This document shows, piece by piece, positions 26,747-36,351 of a DNA stretch of 64,000 bases. Position 1 is the first letter of the stretch. The number at the start of each line of letters is the position of its first letter. Origin of the DNA: Alphaproteobacteria bacterium MarineAlpha12_Bin1 (GTDB lineage: Bacteria; Pseudomonadota; Alphaproteobacteria; UBA6615); NCBI GenBank assembly GCA_002937505.1, contig PTJY01000004.1, forward strand, positions 61,186 through 125,185, in the 5' to 3' direction. A model generated the notes under the pieces. That model did not search any database. It worked only from the letters and a program-made list of their open reading frames with translations, and was not told where the DNA came from. Both the position numbers and the translations under genes were made by a program.

Positions 26747-27745
26747 TTATTCTGAGTCCGGTCTGGCGAAGTACATTTCGTCCAGATTCTTTTTCTCTCG
26801 CTGTAGGAAATAAATTCCCGCCCAAACAATAGCCACCATTAGGATAAGAACAACATAGGAGAGAGCTGCACCATAAGAAATATCAAAGTACTGCCATGTA
26901 GTTATAAAGATATAGACTGGTATCGTTTCGGTTGCAGATCCGGGACCTCCTTGTAAAAGACCCCATGTTTTTGGAAACTCAGCCATTGATTCGAGAAAAC
27001 GAAGGATTAAACAGAGAAGAATTACAGGACGTAGAAGTGGCAACTGAATTTCCCAGAAAATTCTCCACTTACTCGCTCCCAGTATCTTAGCCGCCTCTTG
27101 CGGTTCTTGGGGTAAAGCTGCGAGTCCGGCCATCATGATTATAAAACTAAATGGCGTCCAATTCCAAACTTCAAGGAATGCTATGGTCGTTAATGCTATT
27201 TCTTTTTTATACAGAAACTGGGCGTCAATCCTCATTCCTGTTATTCGCGATAAAATATCATTTAACGGCCCATTTTGGTACAGTATCATTTCCCCCGTGT
27301 AAGCTATCACAATTGGAACTGTAAGCATTGGAAGGATGAAGAAAATATAATATAGGGCTTGTCCTCTGAAAGGACGGTACATTAATAGTGCTAAGCCAAA
27401 ACCAACTATGAAGCATCCGAGAGTGGATCCGCTAGCAAACAAAAGGGACCTTATACATGCGTTCAAGAATCTCTCATCATTAAAGACCTCTATGAATAAC
27501 TCCAAACCAATCCACTCTGACGCATTCAGATAAGAGCGCCAACCATCGTCATCGCCAGCATCAAATATTGAGAAGTGATTTAAAGAAAAGAAGACTTGAG
27601 CGATTAAAGCGGGCATTAATATAAATATCAGCAATGCAAAAAATGGAGTTAAAACTGTCCACTTAAACCGTCTAATACCCTGCGCTCTTGAAGCAGCACG
27701 CCCTGTCAGTGGTAAATTTTCGCCAATTGTCTGTTCAGCAGTCAT
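26747..27745 (-). CDS. Sugar-type ABC permease (MalF/UgpA-like)
   Basis: 332-residue permease, about seven hydrophobic segments, cytoplasmic N-terminus with a positively charged region. The EAA loop is in PQEPQEAAKILGASKWRIFW (EAAKILGAS). ETIPVYIFITTWQYFDISYGAA near the C-terminus is typical for UgpA/MalF-like proteins. It is the first gene of the operon. In most CUT1 operons the solute-binding protein gene precedes it; here only a 417-base non-coding gap does. Confidence 0.87.
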   Translation of the reverse strand: MTAEQTIGENLPLTGRAASRAQGIRRFKWTVLTPFFALLIFILMPALIAQVFFSLNHFSIFDAGDDDGWRSYLNASEWIGLELFIEVFNDERFLNACIRSLLFASGSTLGCFIVGFGLALLMYRPFRGQALYYIFFILPMLTVPIVIAYTGEMILYQNGPLNDILSRITGMRIDAQFLYKKEIALTTIAFLEVWNWTPFSFIIMMAGLAALPQEPQEAAKILGASKWRIFWEIQLPLLRPVILLCLILRFLESMAEFPKTWGLLQGGPGSATETIPVYIFITTWQYFDISYGAALSYVVLILMVAIVWAGIYFLQREKKNLDEMYFARPDSE

Positions 27746-28162
27746 TTTAAAGCCTCACATACCTAAGACACTTAATGAGTAAAATCTCTATTTGCCTAGA
27801 TTTTGTTTATTATGGTCAAGATAGTTATTTTTACATAACTAATGCATATCATTAATAAAAATTAAATAAATTTCTTTTACTAGAAAGTGTTATCTAGAAT
27901 GCTAGCCCTTAAATCGTATCCCATTATTTCCTCCCTCATTACTAACGCTTCAAATGTTTATCGCTGCAGAGAGATTTTAAACGGTATAACTCTCACTAAC
28001 AGCAATATTGATGCTTACTATAAGAATATTATTCAATCTAACAAGTATATGAATTACAAATAAATTAAAATATAGGCAATTTTTTGTTATTAACTGATAA
28101 TATACACCAATAACGGGTTAATATTTATAGGCTTTACAATTTAAACTAATTTTTGGATTTTT
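27746..28162. other. Intergenic region, 417 bases, with a strong ribosome site and 14-codon frame
   Basis: Very AT-rich spacer between the divergent ABC permease operon and the hydrolase gene. It must contain both promoters, but no convincing hexamer pair was found. The one notable item is a minus-strand AGGGAGG five bases before an ATG at 27924, opening a 14-codon frame (MGYDLRASILDNTF) that stops at 27880. This lies where a solute-binding protein gene would be expected; it may be a leader peptide or the eroded start of a lost gene. Nothing else was seen. Confidence 0.4.
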
Positions 28163-28951
28163 ATGAATAAAGAAAATTTTGATATTTCGAAGGTTGATTT
28201 TATACAGATTGGTGAGGGGCCTGACTTAGTGCTCCTACATTCTCTTTTATCAGACCGTACTGTTTTTGAATTTGTTTTAGATGAACTTTCAAAAGAGTAT
28301 CGCGTAACACTACCTAACCTGCCGGGTTATGGTGAGACGACTGAACTAGATATAAATAAGCCTGAGTTATTTGATTTTGCAGATTTTATACACGCTTTTA
28401 TGAATAGTTTGGACCTACCAAATGATACAGCAGTTTTGGGCAATGGTGCTGGAGGCTTTATTGCATTGGCGCTAGCCATTCGCTATGGCACCAGTATAGG
28501 TAAATTAATATTAGCTGATACCGGGCCAGCCTTTTCTGAGACTGATAAAACTCCATTACGTCTTTTGGCTGATCGGGTTGAGACAGCAGGAATGAAAGTG
28601 GTTCTTGATGCAGCAATGGCAAGGATGTTTCCTCAAAGCTACATTAAAGAAAATCCAGATATAGTGAATAAACGAAAGACAATCTTAGAAACCTGTAATC
28701 CTGCTGCTTTTGCCTCAACAGCAAGAGCGCTGGCAGATGTTGATATGACAGGTGATCTGAACAAAGTAAGTAACGAGACGATGGTAATGGTTGGTCTTGA
28801 AGACGAGACAACCCCTCCAGTCATGTCTCACGCACTAAAAAGTGGCATCCAAAGATCGATTCTGATTGAAATTCCTGGCTGCGGCCATTGTCCGCAAGTA
28901 CAGTCTAGAGATATATTCGTGTCCGAGCTGTTATCCTTTTTGCAGACTTAA
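28163..28951 (+). CDS. Alpha/beta-hydrolase fold protein lacking the nucleophilic Ser
   Basis: 262 residues with a typical alpha/beta-hydrolase layout: HSLLSDRTVFEFVLDEL after strand 3, LPNLPGYGETT, an acid in VGLEDETTPP and a His in IPGCGHCPQVQ near the C-terminus. The nucleophile elbow, normally GxSxG, reads GNGAGG at 93-98, so residue 95 is Gly where Ser is expected. The codon is GGT, not a one-step read error for every Ser codon. The protein is otherwise intact, so it may be a non-hydrolytic member (lyase or binding role) or a decayed enzyme. It precedes the HyuA gene by 93 bases on the same strand. The ribosome site is weak. Confidence 0.8.
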   Translation: MNKENFDISKVDFIQIGEGPDLVLLHSLLSDRTVFEFVLDELSKEYRVTLPNLPGYGETTELDINKPELFDFADFIHAFMNSLDLPNDTAVLGNGAGGFIALALAIRYGTSIGKLILADTGPAFSETDKTPLRLLADRVETAGMKVVLDAAMARMFPQSYIKENPDIVNKRKTILETCNPAAFASTARALADVDMTGDLNKVSNETMVMVGLEDETTPPVMSHALKSGIQRSILIEIPGCGHCPQVQSRDIFVSELLSFLQT

Positions 28952-29044
28952 CTAAGCTATTTTTTTGTCTAAGTCTTATAGTTCATTACTTAGGGAATCA
29001 AATTCTTTGTAGAATTTTGAAATTATATTTAGAAAGGCCAAAAC

Positions 29045-31123
29045 ATGCGGTTTGCAGTAGATACAGGAGGAACATTCACTGACCTGATCGTTGAAGAGGA
29101 CGATGGAAAATTACGAATGTTTAAGGCTGCAACGACGCCTGATGATCCAATACGCGGACTGATGAACACTCTAGAGAGTGCAGCGTTAGAATATAAAATT
29201 GATTTAGGTGAGCTCTTGTCTAAAGGAGATCTGTTTATTCATGGCACCACTCATGCAATTAACGCCATAGTTACTGGTAACACTGCCAAAACTGCATTTC
29301 TAAGTACGGAAGGACATAGAGATATTCTTGTGTTTCGGGAAGGAGGTCGTATGGAGCCATTTAATTTTACGGTTCCGTTTCCTGAGCCATATCTCCCTAG
29401 GGCCTTAACATTTGAAGTGCCTGGTAGGATATTGGCGGACGGCTCTGAAATGACCCCGTTGGATGAAGAAAAAGTTATACAGATAATTGATCTTCTTAAG
29501 GAGGAACAGGTGGAATCTGTAGCAGTTTGTCTTTTATGGTCGATAGTGAACTCTGATCATGAATTACGGGTTGGTGAGCTTCTTCAAAAACATCTTCCTG
29601 ATATACCGTTTACTTTATCTCATGCTCTTAATCCCAGTTTGCGTGAATACCGTCGAGCGTCTTCTGCTGCTATAGATGCATCATTGAAGCCATTAATGAG
29701 TGAGTATATGAACAACCTTAATGGAAGGCTTCGTGGCGCTGGCTTTAAAGGCAGGGTTCTAATTGTAACGTCTCAAGCCGGAGTTATGGATGCTGAGGAT
29801 ATAGCTGATTCGCCCATACATCTAATAAACTCTGGTCCATCTATGGCGCCTGTGTCGGGTAGGTATTTTGCTAAAGTTGATGAAGAGTTTGATTCCGCTG
29901 TAGTCACTGATACAGGCGGAACCACTTATGATGTTAGTCTTGTGAGAAAAGGTGGTATACCCTGGACGCGTGAAACCTGGATCGGTGAACCTTATCGGGG
30001 GCATATGACAGGATTCCCTTCTGTTGAAGTAAAAAGTATTGGAGCCGGAGGTGGGTCAATTGCCTGGGTAGATGAAGGGGGCATGCTTCATGTCGGCCCT
30101 CAGAGCGCTGGAGCTGTTCCAGGGCCAGCTTGTTACCGTCAAGGAGGAGAAAAAGCAACTGTAACAGATGCTTCGTTAGTACTTGGCCATATCGATCCAG
30201 TCTTCTTTCTAGGAGGTGAGATGGAATTAGATCTTAATTCATCGAAAAAAGTGATTCTTGAAGACGTCGCCAATCCTATGGGGTTAACGCTCGAGGAAGC
30301 ATCTGCGGCAATCATAAGCGTTGCTACAGAAAACATGGTGCAAGCAATAGTTGATATTACAGTAAATCAAGGCATAGATCCGAGAGAGACTGTGCTAATA
30401 GGTGGGGGAGGGGCGGCTGGGCTTAATGCTGTTGCGATAGCTCGACGTTTAGGATGCTATAGAGCAATTATTCCTGAAGTGGGTGCAGCTTTAAGCGCCG
30501 CAGGAGCCATGATGTCTGAGCTGACATATCAATTCAGGAGAACTCATTTTACAACTTCAGAAGGTTTTGACTATCAAGGAGTTAATCACTTATTAGAAAA
30601 CCTACGACATAGCTGCAACGAATTTATTGAAAACACTGGTAAAGGGGCAATTGAATCCAAAGTGGAGTATTTTGCTGAAGCTAGATACCCCGAGCAAGTG
30701 TGGGAAATTGAAGTCCCTATAAGTTCACCCAATTTTGAAAATATAAATGATATTAATAAGTTAGTTAATGAATTTCATAAAACACATGAAGATTTGTTCG
30801 CTATTAATGATCCAGAAAGTGGTATAGAAATTGTGGGGTGGACTGCTTCAGTAAAGTGCCGGATTCGTGATAAAGAAGGGGGTAGTTTAGTCTCAGTCAA
30901 CTCGCAAGACATGATTGAGAAAGAAAGAGAGGCTTATTTTGTTAATCAGGGTTTTCTTATGTCGCAAGTTAAAAGGTTTGAATCCCTTGAGTTGGGAGAA
31001 GCAGTAGTTGGCCCAGCAATAATTGAGTCCCCTTTTACAACTGTGGTGATTGATCCTGGCGCCAAAGCTTATCGGAAAGTTTCTGGAAGCTTATCTATTG
31101 ACCCAGGAGTTAGCTATGAATAA
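29045..31123 (+). CDS. Hydantoinase/oxoprolinase subunit A (ATP-dependent amidohydrolase)
   Basis: 692 residues. HyuA-type subunits use ATP to phosphorylate a lactam, imide or ketone so that HyuB can hydrolyse or carboxylate it; relatives are N-methylhydantoinase, 5-oxoprolinase, caprolactamase and acetone carboxylase. Actin-like ATPase motifs are present: VDTGGTFTDLIVEE at the N-terminus, HGTTHAINAIVTGN, TDTGGTTYDVSLV, and KSIGAGGGSIAWVDEGG with GPQSAGAVPGPACY. The hydantoinase_A N-terminal, central and C-terminal domains are all present. AAGG precedes the ATG. Its end overlaps the first HyuB gene by 8 bases. The true substrate is not determinable. Confidence 0.88.
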   Translation: MRFAVDTGGTFTDLIVEEDDGKLRMFKAATTPDDPIRGLMNTLESAALEYKIDLGELLSKGDLFIHGTTHAINAIVTGNTAKTAFLSTEGHRDILVFREGGRMEPFNFTVPFPEPYLPRALTFEVPGRILADGSEMTPLDEEKVIQIIDLLKEEQVESVAVCLLWSIVNSDHELRVGELLQKHLPDIPFTLSHALNPSLREYRRASSAAIDASLKPLMSEYMNNLNGRLRGAGFKGRVLIVTSQAGVMDAEDIADSPIHLINSGPSMAPVSGRYFAKVDEEFDSAVVTDTGGTTYDVSLVRKGGIPWTRETWIGEPYRGHMTGFPSVEVKSIGAGGGSIAWVDEGGMLHVGPQSAGAVPGPACYRQGGEKATVTDASLVLGHIDPVFFLGGEMELDLNSSKKVILEDVANPMGLTLEEASAAIISVATENMVQAIVDITVNQGIDPRETVLIGGGGAAGLNAVAIARRLGCYRAIIPEVGAALSAAGAMMSELTYQFRRTHFTTSEGFDYQGVNHLLENLRHSCNEFIENTGKGAIESKVEYFAEARYPEQVWEIEVPISSPNFENINDINKLVNEFHKTHEDLFAINDPESGIEIVGWTASVKCRIRDKEGGSLVSVNSQDMIEKEREAYFVNQGFLMSQVKRFESLELGEAVVGPAIIESPFTTVVIDPGAKAYRKVSGSLSIDPGVSYE

Positions 31124-32882
31124 TGAGAGTGTTGATGGAGTTAAATTAGCGTTATTGTCTAATCGGTTTGAAGGTATATCTCGTAAAATGGGTAATACTC
31201 TGATGCGTACCGGTCGATCTGGAGTTTTAAATATAGCTCGTGATTTTTCCTGCTGCATTTTGACAGGTAAACACGAATTACTGGCAGTTGCCGAGAGCCT
31301 TCCTATTCATGTTCTTTCTGGTCCGGATATAATGGCTGAATCCATGATATCTTTTCATTCAGATATAAGGAGGGGAGATGCCTTTCTTCATAACTCACCG
31401 TATCATGGGTGTTCCCATCCCGCAGATCATACAATTCTTGTTCCGGTAATTGATGATGATGGTATACACAGATATACGGTTGCTGCTAAGGCTCATCAAG
31501 CTGATATAGGCAATTCAATTCCTACGACCTATCACGGGACAGCACGAGACGTTTACGAAGAAGGAGCTCTAATATTTCCTGCCACAAAGGTGCAAGAAAA
31601 CTATGAGACAAATATGGATATCGTTCGTATGTGCCGGATGCGCATTCGGGTGCCCGATCAGTGGTGGGGCGATTTTCTGGCAATGATTGGAGCTGCTCGT
31701 ATTGGAGAGCGAGAAATTTTAGAACTTGGAAACGAAGTTGGCTGGGATAATTTAGAAAAATTTAATGAAGAGTGGTTTAACTATTCAGAACAAAGAATGG
31801 TTACTGCCATTCGTAACTTACCCCAAGGAAAAGCAAGTTGTAGGTCAACCCATGATCCAATCCCTGGAACTCCTGAGGAAGGAATAACTATAAAATCTTC
31901 AGTAACAATAGATCCTAAGGCAGCAGAAATAACTGTCGATCTGTTGGATAATCCAGATGCTTTGCCGTGTGGTCTTAATTTGTCGGAAGCCTGTTCAAGA
32001 ACTGCAGCCATGGTAGGTGTATTCAATTCCATAGATCATTCGCTTCCCAAAAATGCAGGTTCATTCAGGCGAATAAAAGTTCTTCTGAAGAATAATGCCG
32101 TTTGCGGTATACCATCACATCCCACTTCCTGTTCTGCAGCGACAACAAATGTTGCTGATCGGGTTACAAATCCAACACAATCAGCAATAGCTGAAATAGC
32201 TGATGGTCTTGGTCTGGCGGAGTGTGGAGGAATTTTTACACCTGGGCTCGGAGTGATTTCAGGGATCGACCCAAGTAACGGTAAACCCTATGTTAACCAA
32301 ATAATGTTAGCTTTTACAGGGGGTGCAGGAGGACCAGAGGCTGATTGTTGGCAGACCATTTGTCACGTGGGAAATGGTGGCTTGTGTTACTATGACAGTA
32401 TTGAATTAGATGAGTTAAGACATCCTCTCTACGTTCATTCACGTGAGTTTATTAAAGATACAGAAGGTGCTGGCCGTTATTGTGGAGCTCGCTCTGCTTA
32501 TAGTGAGTATGGACCGATAAGGGGCAAAATGGATGTTGCTTATATAAGTGATGGATCAAAAAATTCTGCTAAAGGAGTTCGTGGTGGATTACATGGTACT
32601 CCCTCTCAGCATTACAAAATCTCTAGGAATGGAGATCGAGTTGAACTAACCAATGTTGGAGTGGTTTCTCTAGAGGTTGGAGAACGAATAGTTTCTATGA
32701 CTACTGGAGGTGGGGGTTATGGAAAGCCAATCGAGAGAAGTCCTGAAATGGTTCTTCACGATGTTAATGAAAACTATGTGAGCATGAAGCGTGCTGAGGA
32801 AGTTTATAAAGTTGTTTTTGATGAGCTTGGTAGTATCGATGTTTCTGCAACTGAAGAGCTTCGATCCACGTCTGCTACGTAA
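31116..32882 (+). CDS. Hydantoinase/oxoprolinase subunit B, copy 1
   Basis: 588 residues; catalytic partner of HyuA. The frame is open back to 31050, but the ATG at 31116 has AGGAG nine bases before it and gives an N-terminus (NNESVDGVKLALLSNRFEGI) aligned with copy 2. HyuB features seen: MGNTLMRTGRSGVLNIARDFSC, GDAFLHNSPYHGCSHPADHT, AKAHQADIGNSIPTTY with likely metal ligands, and the C-terminal TTGGGGYGKP. The start overlaps the HyuA stop. Copy 2 follows directly and is about two-thirds identical by eye across the first 230 residues, so this is a tandem duplication. Confidence 0.87.
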   Translation: MNNESVDGVKLALLSNRFEGISRKMGNTLMRTGRSGVLNIARDFSCCILTGKHELLAVAESLPIHVLSGPDIMAESMISFHSDIRRGDAFLHNSPYHGCSHPADHTILVPVIDDDGIHRYTVAAKAHQADIGNSIPTTYHGTARDVYEEGALIFPATKVQENYETNMDIVRMCRMRIRVPDQWWGDFLAMIGAARIGEREILELGNEVGWDNLEKFNEEWFNYSEQRMVTAIRNLPQGKASCRSTHDPIPGTPEEGITIKSSVTIDPKAAEITVDLLDNPDALPCGLNLSEACSRTAAMVGVFNSIDHSLPKNAGSFRRIKVLLKNNAVCGIPSHPTSCSAATTNVADRVTNPTQSAIAEIADGLGLAECGGIFTPGLGVISGIDPSNGKPYVNQIMLAFTGGAGGPEADCWQTICHVGNGGLCYYDSIELDELRHPLYVHSREFIKDTEGAGRYCGARSAYSEYGPIRGKMDVAYISDGSKNSAKGVRGGLHGTPSQHYKISRNGDRVELTNVGVVSLEVGERIVSMTTGGGGYGKPIERSPEMVLHDVNENYVSMKRAEEVYKVVFDELGSIDVSATEELRSTSAT

Positions 32883-32888
32883 TTCAAT

Positions 32889-34676
32889 ATGACTTCGCAT
32901 GTAAATACAGCAGGGGTACAACTTGCTCTTATTAGCAATAGAATTGAAGGTATTGTGCGTAAAATGTCTAATACGCTTTTACGGACAGGCAGATCAGGTG
33001 TTCTTGCAATGGCCAGAGATTTTTCCTGTTGTGTTGTTACTGCGCAAGATGAATTGTTAGCAGCAGCTGAAAGCCTACCTATACATGTTCTTTCTGGGCC
33101 CGATTTAATGTCTAAATCTATGAAGGAACTGCATCCAGACTTTAAAAAAGGTGATGCTTTTTTGCATAATTCGCCATATCACGGTTGTTCCCATCCAGCC
33201 GATCATACAATTTTAGTGCCAATAATGGATAGTAAAGGAACTCATAGGTTCACTGTTCAATCCAAAGCGCATCAAGCAGACATAGGTAACTCTATACCAA
33301 CCACGTATTTTGGAAATGCTAGGGATGTTTATCAAGAGGGAGCTATAATTTTTCCTTCGGTTAAGGTTCAAAATAATTACCAAAATATAGATGATGTTAT
33401 ACGCATTTGTCAGTTAAGAATAAGAGTACCCAGCCAATGGTGGGGAGACTATTTAGCGATGATTGGAGCGGCAAGGATTGGCGAAAGAGAATTAACCAAA
33501 CTTGGCGAGGAAATAGGTTGGGATACTCTGGATGATTTTATCAGCGAATGGTTTGATTATAGTGAAAAACGGATGGTAAATGCTATCAAAAGTATTCCCT
33601 CTGGTGCTGCTGAACATACGAGTGTTCATGATGCTTTTCCAGGCACGCCATCTGAAGGAATTCCTATTAACAGTAAAGTGAAGGTAGATGGGCAGGAGGG
33701 GAAAATAAGCGTTGACCTGAGAAATAATCCTGACTGTCTTCCCTGTGGTCTTAATCTTTCTGAATCTTGTTCAAGGACCTCGGCAATGCTGGGAGTCTTT
33801 AATTCTATCGATCATACTGTTCCAAAAAATGCTGGGTCATTTCGTCGATTAGAGGTCCGTTTAAGGAACAACTGTGTGGTTGGTATACCCAGCCATCCTA
33901 CAAGTTGTTCTGTTGCAACTACAAATGTTGCCGATCGAGTGGCTAACGGTGTTCAAGCTGCAATGGCACAATTGTCTCATAAAGTTGGAATGGCTGAATG
34001 TGGCGCTATTAATCCGCCTGCTGCTAGTGTTATTTCGGGGAACGACCCTCGTACTGGAAAAGACTATGTGAATCAGGTTTTTCTAGGCAAAACCTGTGGG
34101 GCAGCCTCCTCATCGGCTGATGCATGGCAGACAATTTCACATGTAGGTAATGGTGGTATGTGTTTCATGGATTCCGTAGAACTTGATGAGCTGCGTCATC
34201 CAATTTATGTGCACTCCAGAGGGTTTGTCGAAGATACAGAAGGGGCTGGACATTATTGCGGCTCTAGAGCGGCTTTTGCTATTTTTGGCCCTCAAAACTG
34301 TTCCATGGATATTGTTTATAACAGTGATGGGAATATTAATGCTCCTAAAGGTGTTCGAGGAGGTGCCTCCGGAGCTTCAGCTTATCAGCATAAAATTGAC
34401 AAGAATGGGAAAAATGTTTCTGTTCCCAATTGTGGGCGTGTCACTCTTAATAATGGGGAGATGATAGTTTCATATTCTTGCGGTGGAGGGGGATATGGAT
34501 CGCCAATAGAGAGGGATCCTAATTCTGTTGCTAAGGATGTTTCAGAAGGATTCATAACTGTGGCCAGAGCTAAAAAAACTTATGGAGTTTTACTTGATCA
34601 AACGGGTGGAGTTTCTGTTGAAGAAACAACAAAATTGCGTTTATCTCTCAGGGACGAAGCAAGTTCGTCTAAGTAA
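32889..34676 (+). CDS. Hydantoinase/oxoprolinase subunit B, copy 2
   Basis: 595 residues, paralogue of the preceding gene. The same blocks are conserved: MSNTLLRTGRSGVLAMARDF, GDAFLHNSPYHGCSHPADHT, SKAHQADIGNSIPTTYFGN, WWGDYLAMIGAARIGERE and CGGGGYGSP near the C-terminus. The presumed metal/catalytic His and Asp residues are the same as in copy 1, so neither looks dead. Divergence is spread evenly along the protein. It begins 6 bases after copy 1 with a weak ribosome site, suggesting coupling. Two B subunits with one A could be alternative partners with different substrates, or a hetero-oligomer. Confidence 0.87.
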   Translation: MTSHVNTAGVQLALISNRIEGIVRKMSNTLLRTGRSGVLAMARDFSCCVVTAQDELLAAAESLPIHVLSGPDLMSKSMKELHPDFKKGDAFLHNSPYHGCSHPADHTILVPIMDSKGTHRFTVQSKAHQADIGNSIPTTYFGNARDVYQEGAIIFPSVKVQNNYQNIDDVIRICQLRIRVPSQWWGDYLAMIGAARIGERELTKLGEEIGWDTLDDFISEWFDYSEKRMVNAIKSIPSGAAEHTSVHDAFPGTPSEGIPINSKVKVDGQEGKISVDLRNNPDCLPCGLNLSESCSRTSAMLGVFNSIDHTVPKNAGSFRRLEVRLRNNCVVGIPSHPTSCSVATTNVADRVANGVQAAMAQLSHKVGMAECGAINPPAASVISGNDPRTGKDYVNQVFLGKTCGAASSSADAWQTISHVGNGGMCFMDSVELDELRHPIYVHSRGFVEDTEGAGHYCGSRAAFAIFGPQNCSMDIVYNSDGNINAPKGVRGGASGASAYQHKIDKNGKNVSVPNCGRVTLNNGEMIVSYSCGGGGYGSPIERDPNSVAKDVSEGFITVARAKKTYGVLLDQTGGVSVEETTKLRLSLRDEASSSK

Positions 34677-34717
34677 AGCATGTTATTTTTTAAATTAATC
34701 GAATAGAGGGCTGATTT

Positions 34718-35485
34718 ATGCGCTTAAAAGATAAGGTCACTTTAGTTACTGGAGGCTCTTCTGGTATTGGTGCCGAAATTTGTAAATTATTTGCGGAGGA
34801 AGGTTCAAAAGTCGCTGTTGTCGCTAGCCGAAACAAAGAAAAAGCCCAAGAGATTGTCGATGGAATTTTGAAAAAAGGCCATGACGCAGAAGCTTTTTCT
34901 TGTGATGTTCGTAAGTTGAACGAAGTGGAAAACCTAGTTGATAACGTTATCAAAAAATTTAATTCAATTGATATCTTAATTAATGCTGCGGGAGTATTTT
35001 ACCCTACAAGAATTGGAGAGACGCTCGAAAAAGATTTTGATCATATAGTCGATACTTGTCTTAAGGGTACTTTTTTTATGTGTAATGCTATTTGTCCGCT
35101 TATGGTTAGTAAGGGTTCTGGAAAAATTGTTAATTTTGGGTCTGCTGCCGGTATACAAGGGCGAAGTTCTTATATTGTCTATGGGGCAGCGAAAGCTGGC
35201 ATTATGCAGATGACAAAATCCCTTGCATGTGCAGTAGCCCCATCTGGTATTAATGTAAATTGTATATCTCCAGGAAATACTGCTACCCCGATGAATGAGG
35301 ATGTAAGAACTGAGGAGTCGTACGCGGAGACAAGAGAAATTATTTCTAAAAGGGCGCTTAGTGGGAGGCCATTTTCTGATCCGAAAGAAATAGCTAATAT
35401 GGCGCTGTTTTTGTCTTTAGACATTACGAAGCCAATGCATGGTGAGACAGTAGTTATGGATGAAGGCGCTAATATAGGATTCTAA
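34718..35485 (+). CDS. Short-chain dehydrogenase/reductase, tandem copy 1
   Basis: 255-residue classical SDR: TGGSSGIG (12-19) cofactor loop, NAAG, catalytic Ser in NFGSAAG and YGAAK Tyr/Lys, SPGNTATPMNEDVRT loop and C-terminal MDEGANIG. The next gene is a paralogue sharing the uncommon SPGNTxTPMNExxRT block, roughly 45% identical by eye. AGGG lies eight bases before the ATG. It continues the plus-strand catabolic run after the hydantoinase genes (41-base gap). NADH or NADPH preference is unclear. Probably oxidises a hydroxy intermediate produced in this block. Confidence 0.85.
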   Translation: MRLKDKVTLVTGGSSGIGAEICKLFAEEGSKVAVVASRNKEKAQEIVDGILKKGHDAEAFSCDVRKLNEVENLVDNVIKKFNSIDILINAAGVFYPTRIGETLEKDFDHIVDTCLKGTFFMCNAICPLMVSKGSGKIVNFGSAAGIQGRSSYIVYGAAKAGIMQMTKSLACAVAPSGINVNCISPGNTATPMNEDVRTEESYAETREIISKRALSGRPFSDPKEIANMALFLSLDITKPMHGETVVMDEGANIGF

Positions 35486-35513
35486 ACAAACGACTTAAAT
35501 GGAGTGTCAGATT

Positions 35514-36287
35514 ATGGAATTGAGGAATAAAGTTGCTCTAATAATTGGCGGGTCTTCTGGGCTAGGTGAGGCTACGGCACGTCTGTTTGCATCAGAAGGA
35601 GCAACGTGCGCTATTGTTGCTAGTAAAAATGTAAGAAAAGCTAATAAAATAGCCAGAGATATAAAACGTAAATCAAAGGGTTACGTTTGTGATGTAACTA
35701 AGTCTGGACAAGTTACTAAACTTGTTGAAAAGGTTTTAAAAGATCATAAAAAGATTGATATTTTAGTCAATTCTGCCGGTATTTTTGTCCCAACTCCAGC
35801 AGGGTGCAGTAAAAACTCTGATATAAATCTCATGATTGATGTCAACCTTAAAGGGACATTGAATACTATAAATGCTGTTGTCCCACATATGAAATCTCGT
35901 AAAAGGGGGAATATCATTAATATGGCTTCTGTTGCAGGAGTTAGAGCCCTGCCCTTGTATGGCGTTTATTGTGCTACGAAAGCAGGAATAGTAATGCTTA
36001 CAAAGGTAATGGCGACGGAGCTGTCCAGAGATGGTATTCATGTTAACTCTATCTCACCAGGTAATACTGAAACTCCTATGAATGAAACGATACGCACAGA
36101 TCCTGAATGGAAACCAATATTAGACTTTATGCAGAAAGTTACCCCCTCTGGCCGTACCTATTCAACAGCTGATGAAATAGCTAATACTGCACTTTTTCTT
36201 GCTTCACCTAAGACTGGAAACCCTATTTTTGGAGCAAACTTTGTAATTGATGAGGGATTTGGAGCTGGGTTATTTATTGCAGAATAA
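35514..36287 (+). CDS. Short-chain dehydrogenase/reductase, tandem copy 2
   Basis: 257 residues from the ATG at 35514, chosen because GGAG lies nine bases upstream and the resulting MELRNKVALIIGG aligns with copy 1; an ATG at 35499 is also in frame. Cofactor loop GGSSGLG, NSAG, NMASVAG Ser, YCATK Tyr/Lys and SPGNTETPMNETIRT are seen. The first Thr of the TGxxxGxG motif is Ile-Gly (IIGGSSGLG), a mild deviation. It is tandem to copy 1 (28 bases between), with many Lys/Arg in the N-terminal half. Function presumably related but substrate-shifted. Confidence 0.84.
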   Translation: MELRNKVALIIGGSSGLGEATARLFASEGATCAIVASKNVRKANKIARDIKRKSKGYVCDVTKSGQVTKLVEKVLKDHKKIDILVNSAGIFVPTPAGCSKNSDINLMIDVNLKGTLNTINAVVPHMKSRKRGNIINMASVAGVRALPLYGVYCATKAGIVMLTKVMATELSRDGIHVNSISPGNTETPMNETIRTDPEWKPILDFMQKVTPSGRTYSTADEIANTALFLASPKTGNPIFGANFVIDEGFGAGLFIAE

Positions 36288-36351
36288 TTAAAGTATAATA
36301 TCTTTTTTGAGTTTATTACCAAAACTGTTTAAGGTTAGAATATATCTGGAA

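Noticed and set aside
29000..29017. AAATTCT-TTGT-AGAATTT hairpin before hyuA
   Set aside because: Seven-base AT-only stem; too weak to call a terminator or operator in AT-rich DNA.
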